From Saprospiraceae bacterium (GTDB taxonomy: Bacteria > Bacteroidota > Bacteroidia > Chitinophagales > Saprospiraceae), in contig JADZFP010000311.1 of NCBI GenBank assembly GCA_020849825.1, positions 1 to 7,120 on the forward strand: DNA of 7,120 nucleotides, in the 5' to 3' direction. The stretch's first letter is position 1; the number at the start of each line of letters is the position of its first letter. The translations under genes and the position numbers were made by a program. The notes under the pieces were generated by a model. That model was not told the origin of the DNA. It did not search any database and saw nothing but the letters and a program-made list of their open reading frames with translations. Positions 1 through 5,477 of this stretch are shown one piece after another.

Positions 1-308
1 TCAGGCGGATGCAGAACAGGGTTGATCCCCTGGGCCAGAAGACGGCCGTCCCAAATAAACCGGACAGAGTCGTCGGACAAATTGGGCAGGCTGAACAGCA
101 ATACTACCCGCAACATGATTCCCAGATTGCGATACCACAGCGCATCGCTACCCGAAGGCTTTTCCCTGAAAACCAGCAGGGCATACAGACCGAAAAACAG
201 CCCGTATGCCCCGATGAATGAGCCGAAAACGTCGCGCCGGGCAAAATAACCCAGCCAGATCGTCAGCCCGAGCATGGCTCCCGAATAGCACAATCGTTTG
301 GTCGACAT
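1..308 (-). CDS. GT-C family (GT87-like) membrane glycosyltransferase, N-terminal part, cut by window edge
   Basis: Reading the minus strand from an ATG at 308 gives 102 open codons up to the window edge, so only the N-terminus is present. It starts MSTKRLCYSG and has hydrophobic segments at about residues 7-21, 27-47 and 62-75. These are followed by PNLSDDSVRFIWDGR (75-89) and then GINPVLHPP. The arrangement of a first membrane hairpin followed by an Asp-Asp loop with WDGR and GINP resembles bacterial GT87/DUF2029-type mannosyltransferases. Those are integral membrane GT-C enzymes that use polyprenyl-phosphate sugars on the periplasmic side. The acidic DD pair (79-80) would be the catalytic loop. 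The Tyr often seen before Arg is Val here. The start lies 23 bases after the upstream stop with no terminator between, so cotranscription with the T9SS gene is possible. There is no clear Shine-Dalgarno. In-frame GTG or TTG codons at 357-362 would overlap the upstream gene and are less likely starts. Family assignment is from memory of the motif; the sugar is unknown. Confidence 0.72.
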   Translation of the reverse strand, partial: MSTKRLCYSGAMLGLTIWLGYFARRDVFGSFIGAYGLFFGLYALLVFREKPSGSDALWYRNLGIMLRVVLLFSLPNLSDDSVRFIWDGRLLAQGINPVLHPP

Positions 309-331
309 ACGGGGCCAAAAGTCGCGTTCAG

Positions 332-2065
332 TCAGCGATTTATCACCAATTTGCCACACCAATTTCCGGTTTGGAAAATATATAATCCAGTAGAAAGATC
401 GTGGGTCGGTACCAGTATTTTGCCCTGTCCGGCCGGCCATTGTCCACTGATTACTTCCCGTCCAAGGGCGTCGAAGAGTCGGTAATCGGCTCCCGGCGCA
501 TCGCATTCCGCATAGACGCCCGTGCCGTCTGCGGGATTGGGAAACAGCCGGACGGCGGTATGCTGTTCAACCGGTCCGCCGTTGCCAAGCGCGATGGTAT
601 GGCAAAAAACATCGTCTTCGCGATAGACATCGGGTTTTTCATTGGGGGATGCAGTCCAGAAGCAGAATTCCACAGGAACGTCGACCTGCCCCGCCGCTTC
701 GATATCTCCAAATTCCAGCCAGACCGACTGCCCTGGTTGCACCATCAGGTTGTCATAGTGTTTACGGATAGCCGGCTTGTAAAAGCAAATATCCCAGAAC
801 ACGTTGTAGCCGAAGGAGATCATGACGTCCACCTGCTGCAGCAAGGTGTTGCCGGTATTGGTTACCTCAATCCTGAAATTGCCCCCGCTGAGCTGGTAAA
901 CCGGAGAGGGGGGAAAGGGCAAATCCATGGCTTCCACGTGCACCGGACTGTTTTGCTCAACTGCTTTCAGCGAGGCGTTGTGTTGTTCGGAACCGGAAGA
1001 GGGATCATTGATGTCGATGTTGGAAAGCCAGGCGTGGATACCCTTGTAATCGAGTACAAACTGATCGCCTGCCGGCCCCGAACCACAGACGCCGGCCAGT
1101 GCTATATGTTCTCCATCGGAGGCTATGGCATTCGCGGAAAGCCAGGGGTCGGTAGTCTCCCAGGTGCTGAGCGACTGGCCTTCTGTATTTGTTTCGAGAA
1201 TGCTGGTGTACGAATTGCTTTTGCCAACAAACCAAAAACTGCTGTCGGCAGCCGTGAAATCGACAGGAGTATTGGGCAGATCGGCCAGTATTTCGTAGGA
1301 GGTATCATCGAAGCGGATCAGGCGATAAAAACTCAGATCAAGGCCGTAGGCCTGCCCGTCGTACACCAGTACTTTGGGTAAATAAGCGCCAGAGGGCAGG
1401 TTTTCGGCGTAAATCATACTGTAAATGTGGTTGCCCGGTGCGCCGATCTGTTGCCAATATTGGACATGCGGAAAACCAACGGCTACAAAATCTTCGGTAC
1501 CGGGTACAAAAGCCAGGCTATAAATTTCGGCCGAGCCTTCCAGCGGGGCTTCCCAAAGCGGATTGCCATTATTGAAGTCGAATGCTTTTAACTTGTCCGA
1601 ATAAACCCCTACTACTGTTCCATCGGGCAGTACGGTCAGCGGGCTTCCGGCAAATGAATACAAACCGTCTTTCGACCAGCGCAAGTGGCCGTCGGGGGTG
1701 TAACAGAATAAATTGTTCTGATCGCTGACGACGTCGCACAGGGTCGAACTGAGGCTCAGCACAAAACCGCCGTCGGGTAAGGCGTAAATACCGGTTACGC
1801 GATGTACCTCTGAAATCGGGGCCGGAACCAGGATACGCTGTTCGATCTGGCCGTTTGTATCGAAAATCAGGGCAAAAACCGTATCGGCGAACAAAGCGCC
1901 GGGGGCTGGCGTGCCAACGCCGGCTGCCACAAAACGGCCGTTGCCCAAGGCACATACGACCTGCGCCGAGGTCGTAAATCCGTATCCGATGGCATGGTTG
2001 ATTGTTTGAGCCGAACCAGGCGCGGCCCAAAGCGCGAGCAAGAGAAGGGTGAAAAGATTTTTCAT
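332..2065 (-). CDS. Secreted propeller-like protein with T9SS type A C-terminal sorting domain
   Basis: This 577-residue protein begins with a typical signal peptide: K2, then a Leu-rich core, ending near GSA-Q around residue 19. It is therefore exported by Sec. Residues about 30-345 contain repeated beta-strand units with phrases such as ALPDGGFVLS, VLPDGTVVGVY and FDFNNGNPLWEAPL. These recall PQQ/WD-type beta-propellers, although no copy is regular enough for a firm fold call. Residues about 388-495 (GGNFRIEVTNTGNT, then a VQPGQSVWLEF strand) look like a CARDB-type immunoglobulin-like domain. Residues 504-577 are a T9SS type A sorting domain, with VRLFPNPADG, YRLFDALGREV, LSTGLYIFQ and the terminal KLVINR. 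The protein should cross the outer membrane by T9SS and be released or anchored on the surface. No catalytic motif was recognised, so a substrate or partner cannot be named. The ATG at 2065 directly precedes the signal peptide. The gene sits just after the terminator of the glycosyltransferase pair, so it probably has its own promoter, but no TAnnTTTG box was found upstream. Confidence 0.9.
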   Translation of the reverse strand: MKNLFTLLLLALWAAPGSAQTINHAIGYGFTTSAQVVCALGNGRFVAAGVGTPAPGALFADTVFALIFDTNGQIEQRILVPAPISEVHRVTGIYALPDGGFVLSLSSTLCDVVSDQNNLFCYTPDGHLRWSKDGLYSFAGSPLTVLPDGTVVGVYSDKLKAFDFNNGNPLWEAPLEGSAEIYSLAFVPGTEDFVAVGFPHVQYWQQIGAPGNHIYSMIYAENLPSGAYLPKVLVYDGQAYGLDLSFYRLIRFDDTSYEILADLPNTPVDFTAADSSFWFVGKSNSYTSILETNTEGQSLSTWETTDPWLSANAIASDGEHIALAGVCGSGPAGDQFVLDYKGIHAWLSNIDINDPSSGSEQHNASLKAVEQNSPVHVEAMDLPFPPSPVYQLSGGNFRIEVTNTGNTLLQQVDVMISFGYNVFWDICFYKPAIRKHYDNLMVQPGQSVWLEFGDIEAAGQVDVPVEFCFWTASPNEKPDVYREDDVFCHTIALGNGGPVEQHTAVRLFPNPADGTGVYAECDAPGADYRLFDALGREVISGQWPAGQGKILVPTHDLSTGLYIFQTGNWCGKLVINR

Positions 2066-2096
2066 GATTTGATGTTTTTAGGGAGTAGACAGCCGG

Positions 2097-2113
2097 CAAC
2101 CCTGCGAGGGTTG
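2097..2113 (-). repeat. Short hairpin in the upstream region of the T9SS gene
   Basis: A perfect 7-bp inverted repeat, CAACCCT / AGGGTTG, surrounds a 3-base loop (GCG). It lies 31 bases before the T9SS gene start and 12 bases beyond the terminator T-tract on the minus strand. It has no adjacent T-run, so it is not a second terminator. It could be a leader hairpin or an operator half-site pair. Only the symmetry is seen; function is unknown. Confidence 0.4.
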
Positions 2114-2125
2114 GTGGAGTCAATG

Positions 2126-2156
2126 AAAAAACCCGTGCCGCAACGCGGCACGGGTT
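2126..2156 (-). terminator. Rho-independent terminator of the processive glycosyltransferase gene
   Basis: A perfect 11-bp GC-rich stem (AACCCGTGCCG / CGGCACGGGTT, 2130-2140 with 2146-2156) encloses a 5-base loop. On the minus strand it is followed at once by a T-tract (2125-2130 region). It lies about 43 bases past the stop of the gene ending at 2199. This marks the end of the glycosyltransferase transcript and separates it from the T9SS gene. On the plus strand the stem is followed by GGCATTTTT, which is a much weaker signal and has no plus-strand gene to serve. Confidence 0.9.
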
Positions 2157-2190
2157 GGCATTTTTCGATTTATTTCCGGAAAAAATGCGA

Positions 2191-2205
2191 CCGGTAAATT
2201 ACCGG
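2191..2205. repeat. Palindrome spanning the stop codon of the processive glycosyltransferase
   Basis: CCGGTAAATTACCGG is a perfect 7+7 palindrome around one central base, and it includes the TAA stop at 2199-2201. On the minus strand it is followed by TCGCATTTTTT, so it could act as a weak extra terminator ahead of the strong one 35 bases further on. A smaller palindrome (TTTCCGGAAA) lies at 2174-2183. Functional meaning is uncertain. Confidence 0.35.
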
Positions 2206-3746
2206 AAGCGCAAGTGTTTGATCGAGTAGTAGCAGATGGTACCGAAGCCCACGGCCAGCATGGAGTGGAACAACACGAAGGCCGTGTTTTTCGTGCGGAT
2301 GCCCAGAATCACGGCAATCACGAAAATGAGCGCCATGACGCCTTCCGCAATGGTAATCCAGGAAATCTTGCGGGCGACGTAACTGGCTTTTTTGAATTTT
2401 TTCTGCTCGCCGTCAATGCCGTATTTCGGTGTGCGGACAAAAGCGGAGGCTTTGCCCATCAGACCTTCGATTACAGCCACCGCGTTGTACAGCGAGAGAC
2501 CCATCGAGATCGGCATAAAGGTCAGGAACAGCCCGAAAAAGCGCACTTTTTCCCAGAAAGTGAAAGGGGCCGTGCGGTTGAGGGCGGCGGTGATGTTGGC
2601 CGTGTAGGAAATGGCGGCCATGGAGAACAGGCCGAGTACGGAGAACGAAAGGAAGTGCGTGGAGATACCCAGTTCGCGGAAGGCGAAAGCGAGCGGAATG
2701 CTGCTCACCGCGGCGAGGAACACCCAGAGGAACACGCCGTAGGCCAGTAATTGGCTGGTAGCGTGGAGTTTCTGCATGATGTTCAGTTTGTTGCCGCTTT
2801 CTTTCCAGATCAGGTGCAGGAGTTTGCGGGCGTTTTGAGCGCCGCCTTTGTTCCAGCGGAATTGCTGTCCTTTCAGGCCGTTCATTTCAACGGGAAGTTC
2901 GGCCGGGCTTTCGAGTTTTTCCAGGTACTGGATTTTGTAGCCCATGATCTGGGCGCGGAAGCTCAGGTCGAGGTCTTCCGTCAGGGTATCGCTTTGCCAG
3001 CCGCCGGCTTCGTTGATCACTTTTTTGCGCCATACACCGGCCGTGCCGTTGAACTGGAGCAGCAGGTTGCCGTAGGAGCGGCCGGCCTGTTCGACGGTGA
3101 AGTGAACGTTCAGTTGCAGGGCCTGCATTTTGGTCAGGAGGCTGTAATCTGCGTTGATGTGTTCCCAACGGGTCTGTACGATGCCTACTTTTTCATCTTC
3201 AAAATAAGGCATGGTGGTGCGCAGGAAGTCGGGGCGCGGCGTAAAGTCGGCATCGAAAATAGCGATATAGTCGCCTTTTGCGAGCGGCATAGCCTCCTGC
3301 AGGGCGCCGGCTTTGTAGCCCTGGCGGTTGACGCGGTGGACGTGTTCGATGTTGAAGCCCTGGGCCCTCATTTCAGCCACTTTGGCCGCAACGATATTGA
3401 CGGTTTCGTCGGTGGAGTCGTCCAGGACGTGGATTTCGAACCTGTCTTTCGGGTACTCCTGGGCAGCCACACAGTCGATGATGCGCTCGGCGACGTACAT
3501 TTCGTTGTACATCGGGAGTTGCACGGTTACGAACGGAATGTTCCGGTCGTCGACATCGTAGCGGCGGTATTTGATTTCCGGGTTTTCCCGGTGGTATTTT
3601 TTGTAGAGATAAAGGAGGTGGAACTGCAGCAGGCAGTAGACTGTCACCGCCGTCATGGCGACGAAATAAACCAGAAGCATCAGGTAGCCAAAATCCACGA
3701 AGGCCTGATACTGGAGAGCGTTAAAGAGCGAATTAAGACCGTACAT
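2199..3746 (-). CDS. Processive family 2 glycosyltransferase, cellulose-synthase-like
   Basis: This 515-residue membrane enzyme is expected to polymerise a beta-linked polysaccharide from nucleotide sugars at the inner membrane. One hydrophobic N-terminal segment (about 20-48) precedes the cytosolic GT-A catalytic domain. All hallmarks of processive GT2 enzymes are present: LPMYNE (78-82), the first aspartates in VLDDSTDET (107-115), the DAD metal-binding motif in FDADF (164-168), TEDLDLSFRA (256-265) with the likely catalytic Asp, and QQFRWNKG (294-301), the Q-x-x-R-W acceptor motif. Several membrane segments follow at about 335-355, 365-390, 402-428, 462-482 and 488-508. There is no PilZ domain, and no bcsB, bcsC or bcsZ homologue is in view, so this is not a standard bacterial cellulose operon. 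It resembles the CslA/glucomannan-synthase-like enzymes common in Bacteroidota; the polymer is not predictable. It lies 62 bases downstream of the DPM1-like gene, in the same direction and with no terminator between, so it is likely cotranscribed. It ends at a strong terminator. Confidence 0.93.
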   Translation of the reverse strand: MYGLNSLFNALQYQAFVDFGYLMLLVYFVAMTAVTVYCLLQFHLLYLYKKYHRENPEIKYRRYDVDDRNIPFVTVQLPMYNEMYVAERIIDCVAAQEYPKDRFEIHVLDDSTDETVNIVAAKVAEMRAQGFNIEHVHRVNRQGYKAGALQEAMPLAKGDYIAIFDADFTPRPDFLRTTMPYFEDEKVGIVQTRWEHINADYSLLTKMQALQLNVHFTVEQAGRSYGNLLLQFNGTAGVWRKKVINEAGGWQSDTLTEDLDLSFRAQIMGYKIQYLEKLESPAELPVEMNGLKGQQFRWNKGGAQNARKLLHLIWKESGNKLNIMQKLHATSQLLAYGVFLWVFLAAVSSIPLAFAFRELGISTHFLSFSVLGLFSMAAISYTANITAALNRTAPFTFWEKVRFFGLFLTFMPISMGLSLYNAVAVIEGLMGKASAFVRTPKYGIDGEQKKFKKASYVARKISWITIAEGVMALIFVIAVILGIRTKNTAFVLFHSMLAVGFGTICYYSIKHLRFR

Positions 3747-3749
3747 GTT

Positions 3750-3780
3750 GCGTTTTGAGTTGCGAAGTTCGCGTTTTCAG
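3750..3780 (-). repeat. Two direct repeats CTSAAAACGC, 21 bases apart, before a start codon
   Basis: On the minus strand CTGAAAACGC (3780-3771) and CTCAAAACGC (3759-3750) recur with a start-to-start distance of exactly 21 bases, about two helical turns. The second copy ends three bases before the ATG of the processive glycosyltransferase. A small inverted repeat, GCGAA-G-TTCGC (3762-3772), lies between and overlaps the first copy. This could be an operator or chance; only the pattern is seen. Confidence 0.3.
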
Positions 3781-3808
3781 AATGTGAATTTTGAGGTTGA
3801 ATACAGAT

Positions 3809-4525
3809 TTACAATGACTTAAAGATCGTATACAAGATTTTCCAGCCTGCTTTTACCGAGCCTTTGATCGTGCCCGAAACTTTGCTTTGCCCGGCGGCCC
3901 GTTGGCGATAGCGCAGGGCCACTTCGGTGCACTTCAGGCCTTGTTGGGCGGCTTTGACCTGCATTTCGACCGTCCAGCCGAAATTCCGGTCAACCATGCC
4001 AAGGTTGGTCAGCGCTTCGTAACGAATGGCCCTGAATGGGCCGAGATCGGTGAAGCGGTAGCCCCAGAACCAGCGGATCAGCAGAGGCGCGAGCCAGTTG
4101 CCGAAGCGTTGGGGCAGGGTCATGGCGCCGGGTTCGAGGCCGCCGAGCAGGCGCGAGCCGATGACCATGTCCATGCCGTCGTGCAAGATGGGACCGACCA
4201 CTTTTGGCAGGTCCTCGGGATAATCGGAATGATCGCCGTCGATAAAGACGACGATTTCCGGCCTTTCGGACGGGGCAAGGGAAGCTAAGTAACGCATGCC
4301 GGCGAGGCAGGCCGCGCCGTAGCCCTTCTCAGGCTCGCTGACGACGACTGCGCCGAGGCTTTGCGCGAGGGTGGCGGTGTTGTCCGTGGAGCCGTTGTCG
4401 CATACGATGACCTGGCGGACCCACTTTTTGGGCAAATCGGCCAGTACCAGTGGCAATGCTTTTTCCTCGTTAAAAGCGGGGATCAGGACATCAATGAACG
4501 GTAACGGCTGGGAGGCTTCGGGCAT
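3809..4525 (-). CDS. DPM1-like family 2 glycosyltransferase (polyprenyl-phosphate sugar synthase type)
   Basis: This 238-residue soluble or membrane-associated GT-A enzyme is of the type that moves a hexose from a nucleotide sugar to a polyprenyl phosphate. Visible motifs, with residue numbers counted from this ATG, are VLIPAFNEE (13-21), CDNGSTDNT (42-50) for nucleotide binding, the metal-binding DGDHSD (96-101), IGSRLLGG (122-129), PQRFGN (138-143), TDLGPFRAI (159-167), NFGWTVEMQVKA (181-192) and YRQRAAGQSK (206-215). These match the DPM1/DPG synthase subfamily. There is no C-terminal membrane pair or GtrA domain, so it is the short form. A GTG codon at 4528 directly precedes the ATG at 4525; the ATG is preferred, and the difference is a single residue. 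It is first in a minus-strand pair with the processive glycosyltransferase. A candidate -7 box lies at 4662-4669, giving a leader of about 130 bases. The sugar and lipid acceptor cannot be read from the sequence. Confidence 0.9.
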   Translation of the reverse strand: MPEASQPLPFIDVLIPAFNEEKALPLVLADLPKKWVRQVIVCDNGSTDNTATLAQSLGAVVVSEPEKGYGAACLAGMRYLASLAPSERPEIVVFIDGDHSDYPEDLPKVVGPILHDGMDMVIGSRLLGGLEPGAMTLPQRFGNWLAPLLIRWFWGYRFTDLGPFRAIRYEALTNLGMVDRNFGWTVEMQVKAAQQGLKCTEVALRYRQRAAGQSKVSGTIKGSVKAGWKILYTIFKSL

Positions 4526-4580
4526 CACGGGTTGTAAAAAATTGATTTTCAGTACAATGTCTGGCGTTTCGTTTTTTTTA

Positions 4581-4628
4581 CCCTGCCCAACGGATCCTTG
4601 CCGGCCTTTTATCGCGGCATTTTCAGGG
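4581..4628 (-). other. Possible folded leader of the glycosyltransferase transcript
   Basis: Two nested complementary pairs lie in the predicted 5' leader on the minus strand. The outer pair is CCCTG (4624-4628) with CAGGG (4581-4585). The inner pair is TGCCG (4615-4619) with CGGCA (4599-4603) around an 11-base loop. No T-tract follows directly, so it does not look like an attenuator-type terminator, and it matches no riboswitch I know. The pairs are short and could be chance. Confidence 0.25.
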
Positions 4629-4661
4629 CGTACAAACTGCCCTTTTCTTGCTTTGACGCTG

Positions 4662-4669
4662 CAAAAATA
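4662..4669 (-). promoter_or_regulatory. Candidate Bacteroidota -7 promoter element for the glycosyltransferase pair
   Basis: Minus-strand TATTTTTG matches the Bacteroidota housekeeping sigma consensus TAnnTTTG. It points at the DPM1-like gene, about 137 bases ahead of its ATG. No clear TTTG is visible at the expected -33 position (roughly 4688-4695). It is the only such match in that orientation in this intergenic region. Confidence 0.45.
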
Positions 4670-4883
4670 ATCACGCCGTTAAGGAAAGGTTAAAAAGTTT
4701 TAAGGTAAACCGTGTTAAAGTTTCGTAAACGCTGCTTCAATCTTCTCAAAATCGGGAAATGATGTGCGATTTGAGGGGATTGGCCAAAGATGATTCGGCT
4801 CGGCTTTTTAAAGTAAGGGGCTTGCCAAATCATGTCTTTTGGGGGCGCCAGTGCCCTTATTCCCCGACAGTGTCGAAAGAAGT

Positions 4884-4898
4884 GTTAAGAATTTTAAC
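4884..4898. repeat. A/T-rich inverted repeat, possible operator
   Basis: GTTAA-GAATT-TTAAC is a 5+5 inverted repeat with a 5-base spacer, centred about 76 bases upstream of the thioredoxin -7 box. A related imperfect arrangement, GTTAA-AAAGTT-TTAAG, occurs about 195 bases to the left (around 4690-4705), and GTGTTAA recurs near 4711 and 4882. This is compatible with a regulator site serving either gene, but A/T-rich symmetry arises easily by chance. Confidence 0.3.
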
Positions 4899-4966
4899 AA
4901 AAGTAGTGCCTTGAAAAGTACAAATACCCCCTCCAAAAACACCATGGGCCAGGGCGGGAAGGCCTC

Positions 4967-4974
4967 TACCTTTG
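4967..4974 (+). promoter_or_regulatory. Candidate Bacteroidota -7 promoter element for thioredoxin
   Basis: TACCTTTG exactly fits TAnnTTTG, on the same strand as the thioredoxin gene and 77 bases ahead of its ATG. Transcription would begin around 4978-4982. No TTTG is found at the usual -33 position. The position argues that thioredoxin starts at 5052 and that the longer open frame beginning at 4839 is not translated. Confidence 0.6.
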
Positions 4975-4982
4975 CCTCATCA

Positions 4983-5010
4983 AACAGCGGTAACACAAGT
5001 GCCGGCTGTT
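4983..5010 (+). other. Hairpin at the predicted 5' end of the thioredoxin mRNA
   Basis: AACAGCGG (4983-4990) pairs with CCGGCTGTT (5002-5010) through 8 base pairs with one bulged G, around an 11-base loop. It begins within a few bases of the transcription start expected from the TACCTTTG box. It is followed by about 40 bases of A/T-rich, apparently unstructured leader up to the ATG. A 5'-terminal stem-loop could protect the message from decay; that role is inferred. Confidence 0.4.
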
Positions 5011-5051
5011 GTAGAAACAAAAACCCGCTCACACTATTTTATTCATACGCT

Positions 5052-5348
5052 ATGACATTTGCTGAATTGATGAAATCCGAACAGCCTGTGCTGATTGATT
5101 TCTACGCCGACTGGTGCGCTCCCTGCCGCGCCATGAAACCCGTGCTCGAAGACGTGAAAGCACGACTGGGCGAAAACGTGAACATCTACAAAATCGACGT
5201 CGACAAAAATCAGGCCCTGGCTGCCCGGTTCAACGTCCGATCCATTCCTACGCTGATGATTTTCAACAAGGGCAACGCCGTGTGGCGCAAGTCGGGTATG
5301 GCTTCCTCGGCCGAACTCGTTTCCGCCGTCAACGCTGCACAGAACTGA
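5052..5348 (+). CDS. Thioredoxin
   Basis: This 98-residue cytosolic thioredoxin is close to the usual 105-110-residue length and consists of the thioredoxin fold alone, with no signal peptide or extra domain. It should reduce protein disulfides and be recharged by thioredoxin reductase. Seen in order: VLIDFYADWCAPC (13-25) with redox cysteines C22 and C25, IYKIDVDKN (45-53), and RSIPT (63-67) carrying the cis-proline P66, then LMIFNKG. The active site is WCAPC rather than the classical WCGPC; Ala at this place is a known variant that can alter redox potential. The ATG at 5052 gives a protein aligned with the family N-terminus. An in-frame frame open from 4839 would add 71 low-complexity residues and pass through the promoter. 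No Shine-Dalgarno is visible. Its own promoter (4967) and terminator (5400-5434) suggest a monocistronic message. It is trxA-like, but Bacteroidota carry several paralogues, so no symbol is given. Confidence 0.93.
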   Translation: MTFAELMKSEQPVLIDFYADWCAPCRAMKPVLEDVKARLGENVNIYKIDVDKNQALAARFNVRSIPTLMIFNKGNAVWRKSGMASSAELVSAVNAAQN

Positions 5349-5399
5349 TGTAGGAAAAGATCATTCTCCTCCTCTGGCGAGCAAGTTTTCATCCTATAC

Positions 5400-5434
5400 G
5401 GGGTGATACCGATTAACGGTCTCACCCCCTTTTT
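5400..5434 (+). terminator. Rho-independent terminator of thioredoxin
   Basis: GGGGTGA-T-ACCG (5400-5411) pairs with CGGT-C-TCACCCC (5417-5428): 7 plus 4 base pairs with one internal mismatch and a 5-base loop. It is followed by CTTTTTC and, shortly after, a run of seven T. It sits about 50 bases after the thioredoxin stop and ends before the rhodanese ATG, so the two genes are probably separately transcribed or linked only by read-through. Confidence 0.8.
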
Positions 5435-5477
5435 CTACCCTTTTTTTCAAAATTACCCTTTCTCAAACACTGTCAAC

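Larger units (their letters stand above)
4526..5051. other. Divergent intergenic region without a convincing gene
   Basis: About 525 bases separate the DPM1-like gene (minus) from the thioredoxin gene (plus). I see no supported coding sequence. The two open frames crossing its right half (4839-5051 plus, 4808-5032 minus) are low-complexity, resemble no family I know, and overlap the thioredoxin promoter. The region holds a candidate minus-strand promoter (4662-4669), a possible folded leader (4581-4628), an A/T-rich stretch with repeated GTTAA/TTAA words (4688-4731), an inverted repeat (4884-4898), a candidate plus-strand promoter (4967-4974) and a leader hairpin (4983-5010). For 4732-4880 I see nothing specific. 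Confidence 0.6.

Noticed and set aside
9..249. Two overlapping small plus-strand frames at the left edge
   Set aside because: They are antisense to the GT87-like fragment, which has membrane segments and the SDD...WDGR motif; the plus-strand frames look like nothing known.
401..1381. 326-codon open frame on the plus strand
   Set aside because: It lies entirely antisense to the T9SS-tailed gene, which has a signal peptide and a recognisable C-terminal domain. The plus-strand translation resembles no family and is a codon-usage shadow.
2751..3758. 335-codon open frame on the plus strand
   Set aside because: It is antisense to the processive glycosyltransferase with all its catalytic motifs. 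Its translation is Val/Phe/Ala/His-rich with no family likeness, typical of a shadow frame.
4808..5032. 74-codon minus-strand frame with a hydrophobic middle
   Set aside because: It could pass as a small membrane protein, but it covers the thioredoxin promoter on the opposite strand, has no recognisable relatives and no supporting promoter of its own.
4839..5051. N-terminal extension of thioredoxin by 71 residues, or a small separate gene
   Set aside because: The extension is low-complexity and Ser/Asn/Lys-rich and runs through the TACCTTTG promoter and leader hairpin. The ATG at 5052 gives a normal thioredoxin length.
5403..5477. GTG start adding 25 residues to the rhodanese
   Set aside because: The GTG is inside the thioredoxin terminator stem and the added residues are not part of the rhodanese domain. 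The ATG at 5478 is the natural start.
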